Part shown: positions 22,742-31,401 of the stretch, one piece after another | Layout: the number at the start of each line of letters is the position of its first letter | Numbering within the stretch: position 1 is the stretch's first letter | DNA from: an uncultured Lachnospiraceae bacterium | GTDB lineage: Bacteria > Bacillota > Clostridia > Lachnospirales > Lachnospiraceae | Length of the DNA stretch: 39,970 nucleotides | NCBI GenBank assembly: GCA_949893755.1 | Contig: CATLCV010000024.1 | Location: 1 to 39,970 of the forward strand | Direction of reading: 5' to 3' | Notes under the pieces: model-generated | What the model saw: only the letters and a program-made list of their open reading frames with translations | Databases searched by the model: none | Told to the model about the DNA's origin: nothing | Program-made: the position numbers and the translations under genes

Positions 22742-24712
22742 ATGGAAACGTGCTACAATAAAGGAAAAGAATTATATCCTCATCTGTTCGCACCTTTGAG
22801 GATCGGAAATATCAGGATGAAGAACCGGATCATCTGCGCGCCGACGAGCCCCAGCATGATCGACCTGAACGGACATTTTACACCGGAAATGATCGCCTAT
22901 CTGGAGGAGAAGGCAGAGGGCGGCGCGGCGGTGGTGACCTCTGGAGAGGCTATCATCCACTCCGCCACCGGAAAGTCCCACAACAAACAGCTGCAGCTGG
23001 ATGCGTTCGGCGTGCGCCAGGGGATGACGGAGGCGGCAAGGGCCATCCACAATGCAGGAGCTTATGCCAACATCCAGCTCTCCCACGGCGGGAAATACGG
23101 CGGACTGGTCAGTGTGGGCGGGGATGTGGCAACCTGCGAGACAGCCTACGGACCCAGCCATGAGGTGACACCCATGGGAGAGGTGCAGGAGATGCCCCGG
23201 GAGCTGATCTATGAGATCATCGAGTCTTACGGAAAGGCGGCGAAGCTGTGCAAGGAGACCGGATTTGACATGGTGCAGGTGCATGCGGCCCATGGCTGGC
23301 TGTTTTCCCAGTTCCTGTCCCCGGTCATGAACCAGAGGACGGATGAATTCGGCGGAAGCCTGGAAAACCGTGCCAGATTTTTCCTGCTGAGTGTGGAAGC
23401 GGTGAGAAATGCGGTGGGGCCCCAGTTCCCCATCGAGGCAAGGATCTCCGGAGACGACCTGACGGACATCGGTCTGGGGCTGGAGGACTGCATCCGGGTA
23501 GCCGAGATGATCGACGGAAAGGTGGATCTGATCAATGTATCCTGCGGAAACCACGAGGATCCGGATATGTTCTGCCGGACCCATCCCTCCGCATTTTATC
23601 CCAGGGGAGTCAATGTGTATCTGGCGGCGGCCATTAAAAAGCATGTGAAGACTCCGGTAGCCTGCGTGGGTTCCTTAAATGACCCGGCCCAGATGGAGGA
23701 GATCATTGCTACCGGACAGGCGGACGCGGTGGAGATCGGAAGGGCCGTGCTGGCGGATCCCTATCTGCCGAAGAAGGCTTACGAAGGCCGCGCGGACGAT
23801 ATCACGCCCTGCCTGCGCTGCTATGAGTGCTTTGGCTCGACCATGGATCTGGAGATGGTGAAATGTATGGTGAATCCTACCATGGGCCAGCAGCTTGCGG
23901 CGAAATGTCCGAAGAAAGAGCCGGAGCGGAAAAAGAAGGTCCTGGTCGTGGGCGGAGGCCCGGCCGGGATGGAAGCTGCCATCACCGCGGCCGAGAGGGG
24001 GCATGATGTGACTCTGGCGGAGAAGGCGGACAGGCTGGGCGGAAACCTGCATCCGGCGGGAGCGGCCTATTTTAAAGAGGATATCCGCAAGCTCTGCGGC
24101 GTGCTGGCGCGCAGAGTGGAGCGCGCCGGAGTGAAGGTGCTGCTGGGCACGGAAGTGACTCCGGACTATGTGAAGGAATTTGCGCCGGACGCGCTGTTCG
24201 TGGCGATCGGCTCCGAGGAGCTGTGTCCGCCGATCCCGGGGCTGGATTCGGAGAAGGTCGTGATGGCGATCGACGCGGAGCTGCATCCGGAGAAGCTGGG
24301 ACAGAAGGTGGTCATCATGGGCGGCGGCCTGGTAGGAGCGGAAGCGGCTGTCGGGTTTCACCATGAGGGGAAGGAATGTACCATTGTGGAGATGAAGCCG
24401 GCCATCGCGGAGGACGTCAATTCCTTCTACCGGGGCGGACTCATGCCGGAGGTGGAGAAGGCGGCAGCGTGCTATGTGAATACGAAGGTGAAGGCCGTAG
24501 TGCCGGAAGGGGTGCTCTGCGAAAAGGACGGAGAAGAGTTGCTCCTGGAAGCGGATACGGTGGTGTGCGCGCTGGGACTGAAAGCACCTTATGAGAAGGT
24601 GGACGCCCTGGCGGAGCTGGTGGACGAGTGCTATATCATCGGCGACTGCGGGAAGATCGGAAAGATCTATGACGCGATGAATACCGGGTATTATGCGGCG
24701 GTGAGAGTGTAG
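22742..24712 (+). CDS. FMN/FAD iron-sulfur enoate reductase (Old Yellow Enzyme; BaiCD/BaiH/FadH type)
   Basis: NAD(P)H-dependent reductase of 656 residues that reduces an activated C=C bond. An FMN-binding TIM barrel (about 10-350) carries GDDL, His271 in CGNHED and HAAHGWLFSQFLSP (181-194). A 4Fe-4S site follows: Cys357, Cys360, Cys363 and Cys375 with CxVNP spacing. The C-terminal half has two dinucleotide folds, LVVGGGPAGMEAA and IMGGGLVGAEAA. Trp186 stands where E. coli FadH has its proton donor Tyr166; HGW may be normal in this clostridial subfamily. The ATG at 22742 has AGAAAGG nine bases upstream; ATG 22733 is too close. Last gene of the operon, before a terminator. Bile acid, steroid, cinnamate-like or dienoyl-CoA substrates are all possible. 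Confidence 0.92.
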   Translation: METCYNKGKELYPHLFAPLRIGNIRMKNRIICAPTSPSMIDLNGHFTPEMIAYLEEKAEGGAAVVTSGEAIIHSATGKSHNKQLQLDAFGVRQGMTEAARAIHNAGAYANIQLSHGGKYGGLVSVGGDVATCETAYGPSHEVTPMGEVQEMPRELIYEIIESYGKAAKLCKETGFDMVQVHAAHGWLFSQFLSPVMNQRTDEFGGSLENRARFFLLSVEAVRNAVGPQFPIEARISGDDLTDIGLGLEDCIRVAEMIDGKVDLINVSCGNHEDPDMFCRTHPSAFYPRGVNVYLAAAIKKHVKTPVACVGSLNDPAQMEEIIATGQADAVEIGRAVLADPYLPKKAYEGRADDITPCLRCYECFGSTMDLEMVKCMVNPTMGQQLAAKCPKKEPERKKKVLVVGGGPAGMEAAITAAERGHDVTLAEKADRLGGNLHPAGAAYFKEDIRKLCGVLARRVERAGVKVLLGTEVTPDYVKEFAPDALFVAIGSEELCPPIPGLDSEKVVMAIDAELHPEKLGQKVVIMGGGLVGAEAAVGFHHEGKECTIVEMKPAIAEDVNSFYRGGLMPEVEKAAACYVNTKVKAVVPEGVLCEKDGEELLLEADTVVCALGLKAPYEKVDALAELVDECYIIGDCGKIGKIYDAMNTGYYAAVRV

Positions 24713-24773
24713 CGAGGAGGAGAAGCTGCGATACTGCATTGCGATAAGGAAGGATTTTTTGGAAAATCAGGAG

Positions 24774-24807
24774 AAAACTGTCATGTGTGAGGCATGGCAG
24801 TTTTTTT
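24774..24807 (+). terminator. Terminator of the hydrolase-reductase operon
   Basis: AAAACTGTCATG pairs with CATGGCAGTTTT around a short loop, followed by a run of Ts and TTTC. It lies 62 bases after the reductase stop. Confidence 0.85.
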
Positions 24808-24833
24808 CATGCAAGAATAAAGAAATAGTATGC

Positions 24834-24875
24834 TTGACAAAAGTATAATCTTCAATTATACTATCAATTGATAGT
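24834..24875 (+). promoter_or_regulatory. Strong promoter with 16-bp palindromic operator of the toxin-antitoxin locus
   Basis: TTGACA at 24834-24839, a 17-bp spacer and TATACT at 24857-24862 form a near-consensus promoter. A perfect 16-bp palindrome, ACTATCAATTGATAGT (24860-24875), overlaps the -10 box and probable transcription start. This is a standard autorepression layout, and the antitoxin at 25094 (HTH domain) is the likely binder. Confidence 0.8.
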
Positions 24876-24893
24876 GAATAATCTATTCGGGAG

Positions 24894-25067
24894 GTGATTC
24901 ACATATTTCTTAGCACACAATCGAAAAAGAAGGAAGTCATTGCTTTCCTGAATGATTTAAAATCAATTTTAGGAAAAGAAGACTTTGATATAGATACAGA
25001 TCTTTTGTTAATCCGTAAAAAGAAAATGGATGATGATCAGAAATTTTCTACGCCATACTATGCATAA
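24894..25067 (+). pseudogene. Truncated MqsR-like toxin gene
   Basis: An open frame of 57 codons lies between the operator and the antitoxin gene, after GGGAGGTGA. It reads IFLSTQSKKKEVIAFLNDLK, then an FDIDTDLLLIRKKK segment, and ends KFSTPYYA. From memory this matches the N-terminal half of the small Firmicutes toxins paired with MqsA/Panacea-type antitoxins, which run to about 110-130 residues; here the rest is missing, apparently by an internal deletion after STPY. The start is also abnormal: GTG at 24894 lies within the ribosome binding site, and the best spaced codon is ATA at 24903. Both points suggest an inactive toxin. Family assignment is an inference; it could be an unrelated small protein. 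Confidence 0.5.
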
Positions 25068-25093
25068 AACGGAATTGCGAAGGAGGTAAAATA

Positions 25094-26137
25094 ATGGAGG
25101 CCAGCACATTGATCAGAAAAATTCATATGGATTGCCCACTTTGTGATAAAACACATGAAGTAGAAGAGAGAAAACGTATCGCAGCCATTACACTGAAAAG
25201 TGAAGAGGTAACTTACGAAGAGCGGTTTTATTTCTGTGAAAATGCGGATGAAGAGGAAAATGAATTTGAAACCGGTGCAATGACAAGTGAAAATCTTTTA
25301 AACGCGCGCAATGCATATCGTGTAAAAAAGGGCCTGCTTACATCGGGGGAGATTGTAGCGATCAGAGAAAGCTATGGATTGTCTCAGGTGGATCTTGCAA
25401 GATTGCTTGGATGGGGGGAAGCCACGATTTCCCGTTACGAAAGTAAGGCAATACAGGATGAGGCATATGATACGATGCTTCGTCTGATCAAGGATAATCC
25501 GCTGCAGGCATTGGAGTTTTTAAAGAAGAATGCTGAAAAGTTTTCCAGATCAAAGCGTCTGGAGATCAGGTCAAAAATTGTTGAGAAGCTGGATTCGTAT
25601 GGAAAAGAGTTTTTAACGCGTCAAACATTTGAAGGAGAATATGCAAATTATGAAGAACTGTCTGATGCCAACGGTTTTACTGCTTTGAACATTGATAAGA
25701 TTGAGGCGATGATTTCCTATATTGCGGAGAATATTTCGAATCTGTTCAAGGTTAAACTGATGAAGATGCTGTGGTATTCGGATGTACTGGCATTTGCGGA
25801 GACTGGTTTTGCTATGACCGGTATGGTATATAAGCATGAGCCTATGGGAGCGCTGCCGATCGGACATTACAGTTTGATGAACCTTGAGAGACTTAACGTA
25901 CAGGAAGAGATGAGTTATAATTACGATACAATGCTCCATGTGTATCCAACTGAGGGCATGGACTATTCTATATTGAGTGATGGAGAAAAAGCAATATTAG
26001 ATAAGGTGATAAAAAAGTTCAGGAATTATAAAGCGAAGGAGATCGTGGATTATATGCATAAAGAAAAGGCGTATACGGAGACTGCGGCCGGAGAAATTAT
26101 TCCGTTTAGTCTGGCGAAAGAGGTCAGGCCTTTATAA
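25094..26137 (+). CDS. Antitoxin: zinc-finger/HTH (MqsA-like) with C-terminal Panacea (SocA/DUF4065) domain
   Basis: Protein of 347 residues. The N-terminus is a YgiT-type zinc ribbon (Cys14 and Cys17; only Cys48 of the second pair remains). An XRE-like helix-turn-helix follows (about 85-125), with the family-typical SQVDLARLLGWGEATISRYE. The C-terminal part (about 200-330) with VKLMKMLWYSDVLAF and GMVYKHEPMGALPIGHY is a Panacea/SocA domain. Panacea proteins neutralise diverse small toxins (PanAT systems) and the HTH autoregulates. The ATG follows GAAGGAGGTAAAATA. It is the second gene after the palindromic operator, and its partner toxin appears truncated, leaving a possible orphan antitoxin. 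Domain assignment is confident; binding to the operator is inferred. Confidence 0.85.
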   Translation: MEASTLIRKIHMDCPLCDKTHEVEERKRIAAITLKSEEVTYEERFYFCENADEEENEFETGAMTSENLLNARNAYRVKKGLLTSGEIVAIRESYGLSQVDLARLLGWGEATISRYESKAIQDEAYDTMLRLIKDNPLQALEFLKKNAEKFSRSKRLEIRSKIVEKLDSYGKEFLTRQTFEGEYANYEELSDANGFTALNIDKIEAMISYIAENISNLFKVKLMKMLWYSDVLAFAETGFAMTGMVYKHEPMGALPIGHYSLMNLERLNVQEEMSYNYDTMLHVYPTEGMDYSILSDGEKAILDKVIKKFRNYKAKEIVDYMHKEKAYTETAAGEIIPFSLAKEVRPL

Positions 26138-26202
26138 ATTGGACAGAAAGTGAATTATTAGTTTGATTTGACGAAGATAGAAAGAGGAAGGATGTGTGCC
26201 GT

Positions 26203-27360
26203 ATGGGAATGTTTTTAAACAGTATATCTCCTTATAGAAAATATCAGGCAGTGGCAACAGATACGTATTTTGTGGATAAAACACGATTGATTGAAGAACT
26301 GTTCCCGGCAATGGGAAAAGAAAACCGGTTTTTCTGTATTACAAGACCACGCCGTTTTGGGAAAACAGTCATGGCAAACATGACAGCCTCTTTCTTTGGA
26401 AAGAGGATAGACAGCAGTGATCTGTTTGACAGGCTGGAAATTGCGCAGTCAGAGCTCTATCGGAAGCACCTGAACCAACATGATGTGATCTTTATTGATT
26501 TCAGTGAGATACCGAGGAACTGCCAGGATTACCAGCAGTATATCCTCCGCATTGAAAATGGGATCATAAATGATCTGGCGGAGGTGTACCCGGAAGTAAA
26601 GATGGATCCGGATGAGGCGGTATGGGATATTTTAACCCGGATTTTTGAAAAGACCGGACATACATTTTTATTTGTGATGGATGAATGGGATGCGGTTTTT
26701 CATATGCCTTTTATAACGGGACGGGAACAGGAACAATATCTGCTGTTTTTAAAATCGCTTCTAAAAAGCAAGGCATATGTGGAGCTTGCTTACATGACAG
26801 GAATCCTTCCGATTGCAAAGTACTCCGGCGGGTCGGAATTGAATATGTTTCTGGAATATAACATTGCAACGAAAAAAAGGTTCAGTGAGTATTTTGGATT
26901 TTTAGACAGAGAAGTAGATGCCTTGTTTGACATTTACCAGGGAATAACAAAAGACCCGCATATCACGCGGGAGGGGCTTCGCCTGTGGTATGACGGGTAC
27001 TACACTCTGACAGGGGAGCGGCTCTATAATCCCCGTTCTGTCGTATATGCCCTGGCGGATGATCAGCTGTCGGGATATTGGACAGATTCCGGTCCGTATG
27101 ATGAGATTTATTACTATATTAAAGATAATATCGCTGATGTCCAAAATGACCTGGCATGCATGGTTTCCGGGGAATGTGTGGAAGCGAAGATGCAGCAGTA
27201 TGCAGCCACGGCGAAGGAATTGAAGACAAAGGATCAGATCTACTCGGCCATGGTGGTGTATGGGCTCTTGACTCATAAAGACGGGAAAGTCATGATTCCA
27301 AATAAAGAATTGATGGATAAGTTTGATGAATTGCTGCTGACCAATGATTCGCTGGGGTAG
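26203..27360 (+). pseudogene. AAA-ATPase-like gene lacking its C-terminal nuclease (third copy)
   Basis: Third member of the PF09820 family in the window, 385 residues against 528 for the intact copy. MGMFLNSISPYRKYQ, the P-loop TRPRRFGKT and FLFVMDEWDAVF are present. The frame stops after LLLTNDSLG, where family members normally continue into YVYRLA and then the PD-(D/E)XK domain; the sequence after the stop is not recognisable. The ATG at 26203 is preceded by GAGGAAGG at 11 bases; GTG 26194 is too close. It is A+T-richer than the copy at 5487 and more like the truncated copy at 5156. It may still make an ATPase-only protein, but loss of the 3' end by deletion is the simpler view. Confidence 0.75.
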
Positions 27361-27416
27361 TACTAAGCAATTAGGGGCAGCTCCATAGCGGAGAAACACG
27401 AAAACAGGTGAGGAAA

Positions 27417-28664
27417 ATGAATTTCAACATATATAGCGACATTCTAAAAAACGAGAAAAATTTCCGGTATATGATCCTGGCGAATCTGATCAGCCGGTTC
27501 GGGGATTCTGTGGACGCCATCGCCTATAGCTGGATGGTCTATCAGCTGACAGGCTCTACGGCTTGGTTGTCTGTGATTTTAGGAGTGAACATGGTCCCAA
27601 CGGTTTTGTTCCAGCCGCTGGGAGGCGCGTTGACGGAATATTTCCGGAAAAAGAGGGTCATTGTGGTCTGCGATATTGCCCGGGGTGGCGTGGTATTTCT
27701 CACGGGCGTATGCATGCTGCTTGGAATTTTAAGACCGTGGCATCTGCTGATCCTTACCTTTGTAAATTCTTCCATCGAGGCGCTTCGGATTCCAAACGGG
27801 CTTGCAATCCTGCCTCAGATATTGAAAAAGGAGAATTATAAGGCAGCCATTTCCATGGACCAGGGAGTGCGGAGAACTTCGGAGCTGGTCGGGATGGGCT
27901 GTGCCGGGATTATCATAGGGGGACTCGGGATCGGCGGCGCATTATTTGTGGATGCGGTGACATTTCTCGCGTCCGGACTGCTGCTTTCCTTCTTAAAGGT
28001 GAATGAGGAGAAACGCAAGGATGCCGGGTTTCAGATACAGGGGTACGCTGGGACATTAAAGGAAGGATTTGTGTATTTTAAAAGGAGCGAACTGGCGGTC
28101 ATGGTATGCGTGATCTGTGTGGTGCAGAATCTGTGCACCCTTCCGATCGAAAACCTCCAGGCTGCCTATATCGGCGAATATCTGAGGCTGGACGTGTTTG
28201 CGATGTCGGTAGGCGGTACGGCGATCACAGTGGGCATGATCCTGGGAGCGTTGTGTCTGCCCGTTGTATCACAAAGGATTTCGGAAAAACGGCTGCTGAT
28301 CCATGGCGGGATCCTGATCGGGATTCTCTATTTTTTCTATATTTTCATTGGGATGATCCCGTCGGATATGGGGAAATATATCAGCTATTTTGCGGTGGCT
28401 TTTGTATTCGGCTTTTTAAATTCCATGATCGGGGTTACGGTCCAGGTGATTTTTGTGAGCCGCGTGCCGGAAGAATTTGTGGGGAGGATCAGCGGGATCT
28501 TCAATGCGTTGGCCTGTTCGTCTCTGCCGGTGGGGTCGTTTTTACTGGCGGGACTGTCGGCGGCTTTTCCGATCGCGGAATTGTATCTGCTGACGGGGAG
28601 TTTATCCATTGCGGGATTCATTCTGATCGGACGATCAAAAGGGGTACGGAAGATTGAAAAATGA
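27417..28664 (+). CDS. MFS transporter, drug/macrolide/siderophore efflux type (MFS_3)
   Basis: Membrane protein of 415 residues with about twelve hydrophobic segments. The start, NFNIYSDILKNEKNFRYMILANLISRFGD, followed by VDAIAYSWMVYQLTGS and ALTEYFRKKRVIVVCDIARG, is typical of MFS_3 exporters related to EntS and Mef proteins. Near the end it has VPEEFVGRISGIFNALACSSLPVG, another family motif. ATG 27417 follows AGGTGAGG; GTG 27408 is an alternative nine bases upstream. It stands alone between the decayed AAA-ATPase gene and its terminator. It probably exports a hydrophobic compound by proton antiport; the substrate cannot be inferred. Confidence 0.88.
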   Translation: MNFNIYSDILKNEKNFRYMILANLISRFGDSVDAIAYSWMVYQLTGSTAWLSVILGVNMVPTVLFQPLGGALTEYFRKKRVIVVCDIARGGVVFLTGVCMLLGILRPWHLLILTFVNSSIEALRIPNGLAILPQILKKENYKAAISMDQGVRRTSELVGMGCAGIIIGGLGIGGALFVDAVTFLASGLLLSFLKVNEEKRKDAGFQIQGYAGTLKEGFVYFKRSELAVMVCVICVVQNLCTLPIENLQAAYIGEYLRLDVFAMSVGGTAITVGMILGALCLPVVSQRISEKRLLIHGGILIGILYFFYIFIGMIPSDMGKYISYFAVAFVFGFLNSMIGVTVQVIFVSRVPEEFVGRISGIFNALACSSLPVGSFLLAGLSAAFPIAELYLLTGSLSIAGFILIGRSKGVRKIEK

Positions 28665-28680
28665 CATAAAAGCTTTTCAT

Positions 28681-28723
28681 GCCGGGACAAAAAATGTGAT
28701 ATGTTTTTTGTCCTGGCTTTTTT
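28681..28723 (+). terminator. Terminator of the MFS_3 gene
   Basis: GCCGGGACAAAAAA pairs with TTTTTTGTCCTGGC around a nine-base loop and is followed by TTTTTT. In the remaining 115 bases before the next gene I see no convincing promoter. Confidence 0.88.
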
Positions 28724-28838
28724 ATGCGGAAAAGAAGTGACCAAAATTGATACCGTATTAAGAGACTCACAGAGAAGCGGAAATTCTAAAAAATATGTAA
28801 ACTATCCTCATAAAACAAAAGAACGATGGAGGTAGAAC

Positions 28839-29801
28839 ATGAAAGTATTAGGAATTTCCTTTGGAAGAAGGAACCAGCGCAGCGATGTGATGGTGAAGGA
28901 GGCTCTGTTTGCGGCAAAGGCTGCCGGGGCGGAGGTACAGTTTATCAATACGGTGCGCATGGACATCGGACACTGCCGTGCCTGCGACTACTGCAGCCGC
29001 CTGCGCGACAAAGGGGAGACAGAGATCCACTGCTGTATGAAGGATGATTATCACATTCTGGAGGAGGCATGTCTGGACGCGGACGGGATCATCATCGGCG
29101 CACCGGTCTATGCGGTGGGGATTGTCGGACAGTTTAAGAATTTTGTGGATCGTTTCGGACCGTCCCATGACCGGGCGGCTTTGATCGAAGAGAACAAGAA
29201 GCGGATCGAGGCAGGCAAGCCGGAACTGGATCCGAGATATTTTAAAGACCGCTATACAGGTTATATTTCAGTCGGCGGGGCGCAGACCCACAACTGGGTA
29301 TCCTTGGGGCTCCCGATGCTGGATCTGTTCAGCTTTTCCTTCTGCATGAAATGTGTAGGCCATGTGGATGCGTACGACCAGGGCAGGACCGGACATCCGT
29401 TGTTTGACCCAGAGCTGATGAAAAAATGCGCAGAACTGGGTAAGGCTGTGGCGGAATCCCTCGGAAAGCCATATGACGAGGTGGACACCTGGGTTGGAGA
29501 AGAGGGCGTGTGCCCGGTATGCCATAACCCGCTGCTCAGCATGAACGGAACGACGCATGTAGAATGCCCGATCTGCGGTATCTGGGGAGATCTGTCTGTG
29601 GACGGGGACAAGGTGAAGGTAGCGTGGTCCGAGCAGGAGATCGCACGTGCCCGGAATACCAATATCGGAATCTATGAGCACTACAATGAGATCCAGAACA
29701 TGATCAAGGTCTGTGTGCCGAAGCTGGTCGCAAATAAAGAGACACTGCCGAAGATGATGGAAAAATATGAGAAGTTTGAGGAAACGATCGCAAATATGTG
29801 A
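28839..29801 (+). CDS. Iron-sulfur flavoprotein / NAD(P)H-dependent FMN reductase with zinc ribbon
   Basis: Flavodoxin-fold protein of 320 residues. MKVLGISFGRRNQRSD and GAPVYAVGIVGQFKNFVDRFGP are the FMN-binding loops. A compact cysteine cluster (Cys46, Cys49, Cys52 and Cys65/66) resembles the 4Fe-4S motif of archaeal and clostridial Isf proteins. The C-terminal region adds a zinc-ribbon/rubredoxin-like pair CPVC (225-228) and CPIC (243-246), which is unusual for Isf. The ATG follows GATGGAGGTAG. A GPH symporter follows by about 100 bases on the same strand. It probably passes electrons from NAD(P)H or ferredoxin to an imported organic compound or a partner enzyme; a specific reaction is not known. 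Confidence 0.85.
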   Translation: MKVLGISFGRRNQRSDVMVKEALFAAKAAGAEVQFINTVRMDIGHCRACDYCSRLRDKGETEIHCCMKDDYHILEEACLDADGIIIGAPVYAVGIVGQFKNFVDRFGPSHDRAALIEENKKRIEAGKPELDPRYFKDRYTGYISVGGAQTHNWVSLGLPMLDLFSFSFCMKCVGHVDAYDQGRTGHPLFDPELMKKCAELGKAVAESLGKPYDEVDTWVGEEGVCPVCHNPLLSMNGTTHVECPICGIWGDLSVDGDKVKVAWSEQEIARARNTNIGIYEHYNEIQNMIKVCVPKLVANKETLPKMMEKYEKFEETIANM

Positions 29802-29818
29802 TCCGGATAAAGAAAAGA

Positions 29819-29902
29819 ATGAGTAAAGTTATGATCAACGGATACAGCCGGGGAGTTTTTATGATCCGGCGGACAAAGAGATTATCATGGAGGGAACTAT
29901 GA
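29819..29902 (+). CDS. Possible 27-residue leader peptide overlapping the symporter start
   Basis: An ATG-started frame of 28 codons ends in TGA that overlaps the symporter ATG as ATGA. The peptide is basic and ends RRTKRLSWREL. The upstream purine run AAAGAAAAGA is a weak ribosome binding site. Overlap of this kind would couple translation of the symporter to the leader. It could equally be chance, because the symporter's own GGAGGG site forces part of the reading. Confidence 0.3.
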   Translation: MSKVMINGYSRGVFMIRRTKRLSWREL

Positions 29903-31290
29903 GTAATACAAATTTGAATCAATATGGCACAAAGCCATTGACTTTTGCAAATTATGTTGTTTATGGAATGGGTAACTTCGCGTCACAGCTGTCGTGGACT
30001 ATGGTCGGCACCTATCTGTCCATTTTCTATACGGACGTGTTCGGCCTTGGCGTGGGGGCTGTCGCAATGCTGATGCTGGTGGCAAAGATCTGGGACGGCA
30101 TCAATGACCCGATGATGGGAACCCTGATGGAACGCACCCATACAAAATGGGGACGTTTCCGGCCTTACATTTTTATCGGGGCACCGTTTTTGGTGTTATT
30201 TACCATCCTGACCTTTACCGTGCCGGGATTCGGAGGCACCGCGAAGCTGGTCTACGCTTATGTGACGTATATCGGCCTGGGTATGGCATATACTATGACA
30301 AATGTACCTTATCTGGCATTGCCCACGGTTATGACCCGTGACCCGAAAGAGATCAATAAGCTGAACGCGGCGCAGATGATGGGTATGACCATCGGACAGA
30401 TCATCCTGAATCTGTTTGTGCTGAATCTGGTACTGTGGATTGGCAAGGGCGACCAGGCTGCCGGGTATCAGGGAACCGCAACGCTTCTGGCATTTATCGC
30501 GCTGCCGATGTTCTGGGCAGTTGCCGTATTATCAAAGGAGCAGATCACGGTGAAGAAGGAAGACCAGGGCAAGGTCAGCGACGGTCTCAAGCTGGTATTT
30601 AGGAACAAGAACCTGTTATGCGCAATGATGTATGCATTTTTTAATATGTTTGGTATTCTTGGACGTATTTCTGTGGCAGTATTCTTCTATATGCATTGTG
30701 TAGGAAATTATGCCCTGATCTCCGTATTTATGATGATGCAGATGGCGGTTGGAACGCTGATAATGCCTTTTGCACCGAAGGTTTGTGATAAACTCGGCAA
30801 ACGGAAAACAGCAATTATTTCCATGGTGATTCAGGGTGCGGCTTTGACTGTGATGTATTTCGGGCCGTCAACGAGTATTCCGTTCAACTTTGTATGCATG
30901 GTCATCTATGGAACCGGATATATTGCAGGCCCCTGCGGTGCCGGTATGATGGTGGATGCCATTGATGATTTTGATGATAAGTACGGTTACAGAAATGATG
31001 GTATGGCATTCTCCTTCCAGGGGACCGCGATCAAGATCGCGACTGCAATCGCAAACTCCGTATTCCTGTTAGTTATGGGAGCATTCGGATATGTCGGCGG
31101 CGGAGAGATCACAGAGCATGTACAGACCGGTATCAATCTGGCGGCAAACTTACTGCCCGGTATCGTATTCCTGATCGGTATCATCCCGCTGGCGCTCTAT
31201 GACCTGGATAAGCCGGGATATATGGACGCAGTCAGAGAAAGACTGGTTGCAAGGGATAAGGCGAAGAGGGAAATGGAAGGCAGGGAATAA
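29899..31290 (+). CDS. GPH-family cation symporter (MelB/XylP-like)
   Basis: Membrane symporter of 463 residues with about twelve hydrophobic segments. The family signature is present: VAKIWDGINDPMMGTLMERTH followed by KWGRFRPYI, the cation and substrate-binding region of glycoside-pentoside-hexuronide:cation symporters. The tail ends in a charged stretch, RLVARDKAKREMEGRE. GGAGGG precedes the ATG at 29899; ATG 29887 is an alternative. Members move sugars, glucuronides and some other organic compounds with Na+ or H+. The neighbouring flavoprotein rather than a glycosidase suggests the cargo may be a glycoside or aglycone that is then reduced. Family confident, cargo uncertain. Confidence 0.92.
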   Translation: MSNTNLNQYGTKPLTFANYVVYGMGNFASQLSWTMVGTYLSIFYTDVFGLGVGAVAMLMLVAKIWDGINDPMMGTLMERTHTKWGRFRPYIFIGAPFLVLFTILTFTVPGFGGTAKLVYAYVTYIGLGMAYTMTNVPYLALPTVMTRDPKEINKLNAAQMMGMTIGQIILNLFVLNLVLWIGKGDQAAGYQGTATLLAFIALPMFWAVAVLSKEQITVKKEDQGKVSDGLKLVFRNKNLLCAMMYAFFNMFGILGRISVAVFFYMHCVGNYALISVFMMMQMAVGTLIMPFAPKVCDKLGKRKTAIISMVIQGAALTVMYFGPSTSIPFNFVCMVIYGTGYIAGPCGAGMMVDAIDDFDDKYGYRNDGMAFSFQGTAIKIATAIANSVFLLVMGAFGYVGGGEITEHVQTGINLAANLLPGIVFLIGIIPLALYDLDKPGYMDAVRERLVARDKAKREMEGRE

Positions 31291-31323
31291 AAGAAAAATT
31301 CTGCCGTAAGGTAAAAAACGATC

Positions 31324-31372
31324 AGGGGCTGTTATGTCAAGAATTCAAAAGCTTGGACATAACAGTCCCTTT
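31324..31372. terminator. Terminator between convergent genes
   Basis: AGGGGCTGTTATGTC pairs with GACATAACAGTCCCTT (one mismatch) around a 17-base loop. It ends the symporter transcript and could also act on the ABC operon coming from the other side. Confidence 0.75.
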
Positions 31373-31401
31373 CAGCAGTGTTTGTCAGCAGACCTTTTTT
31401 C

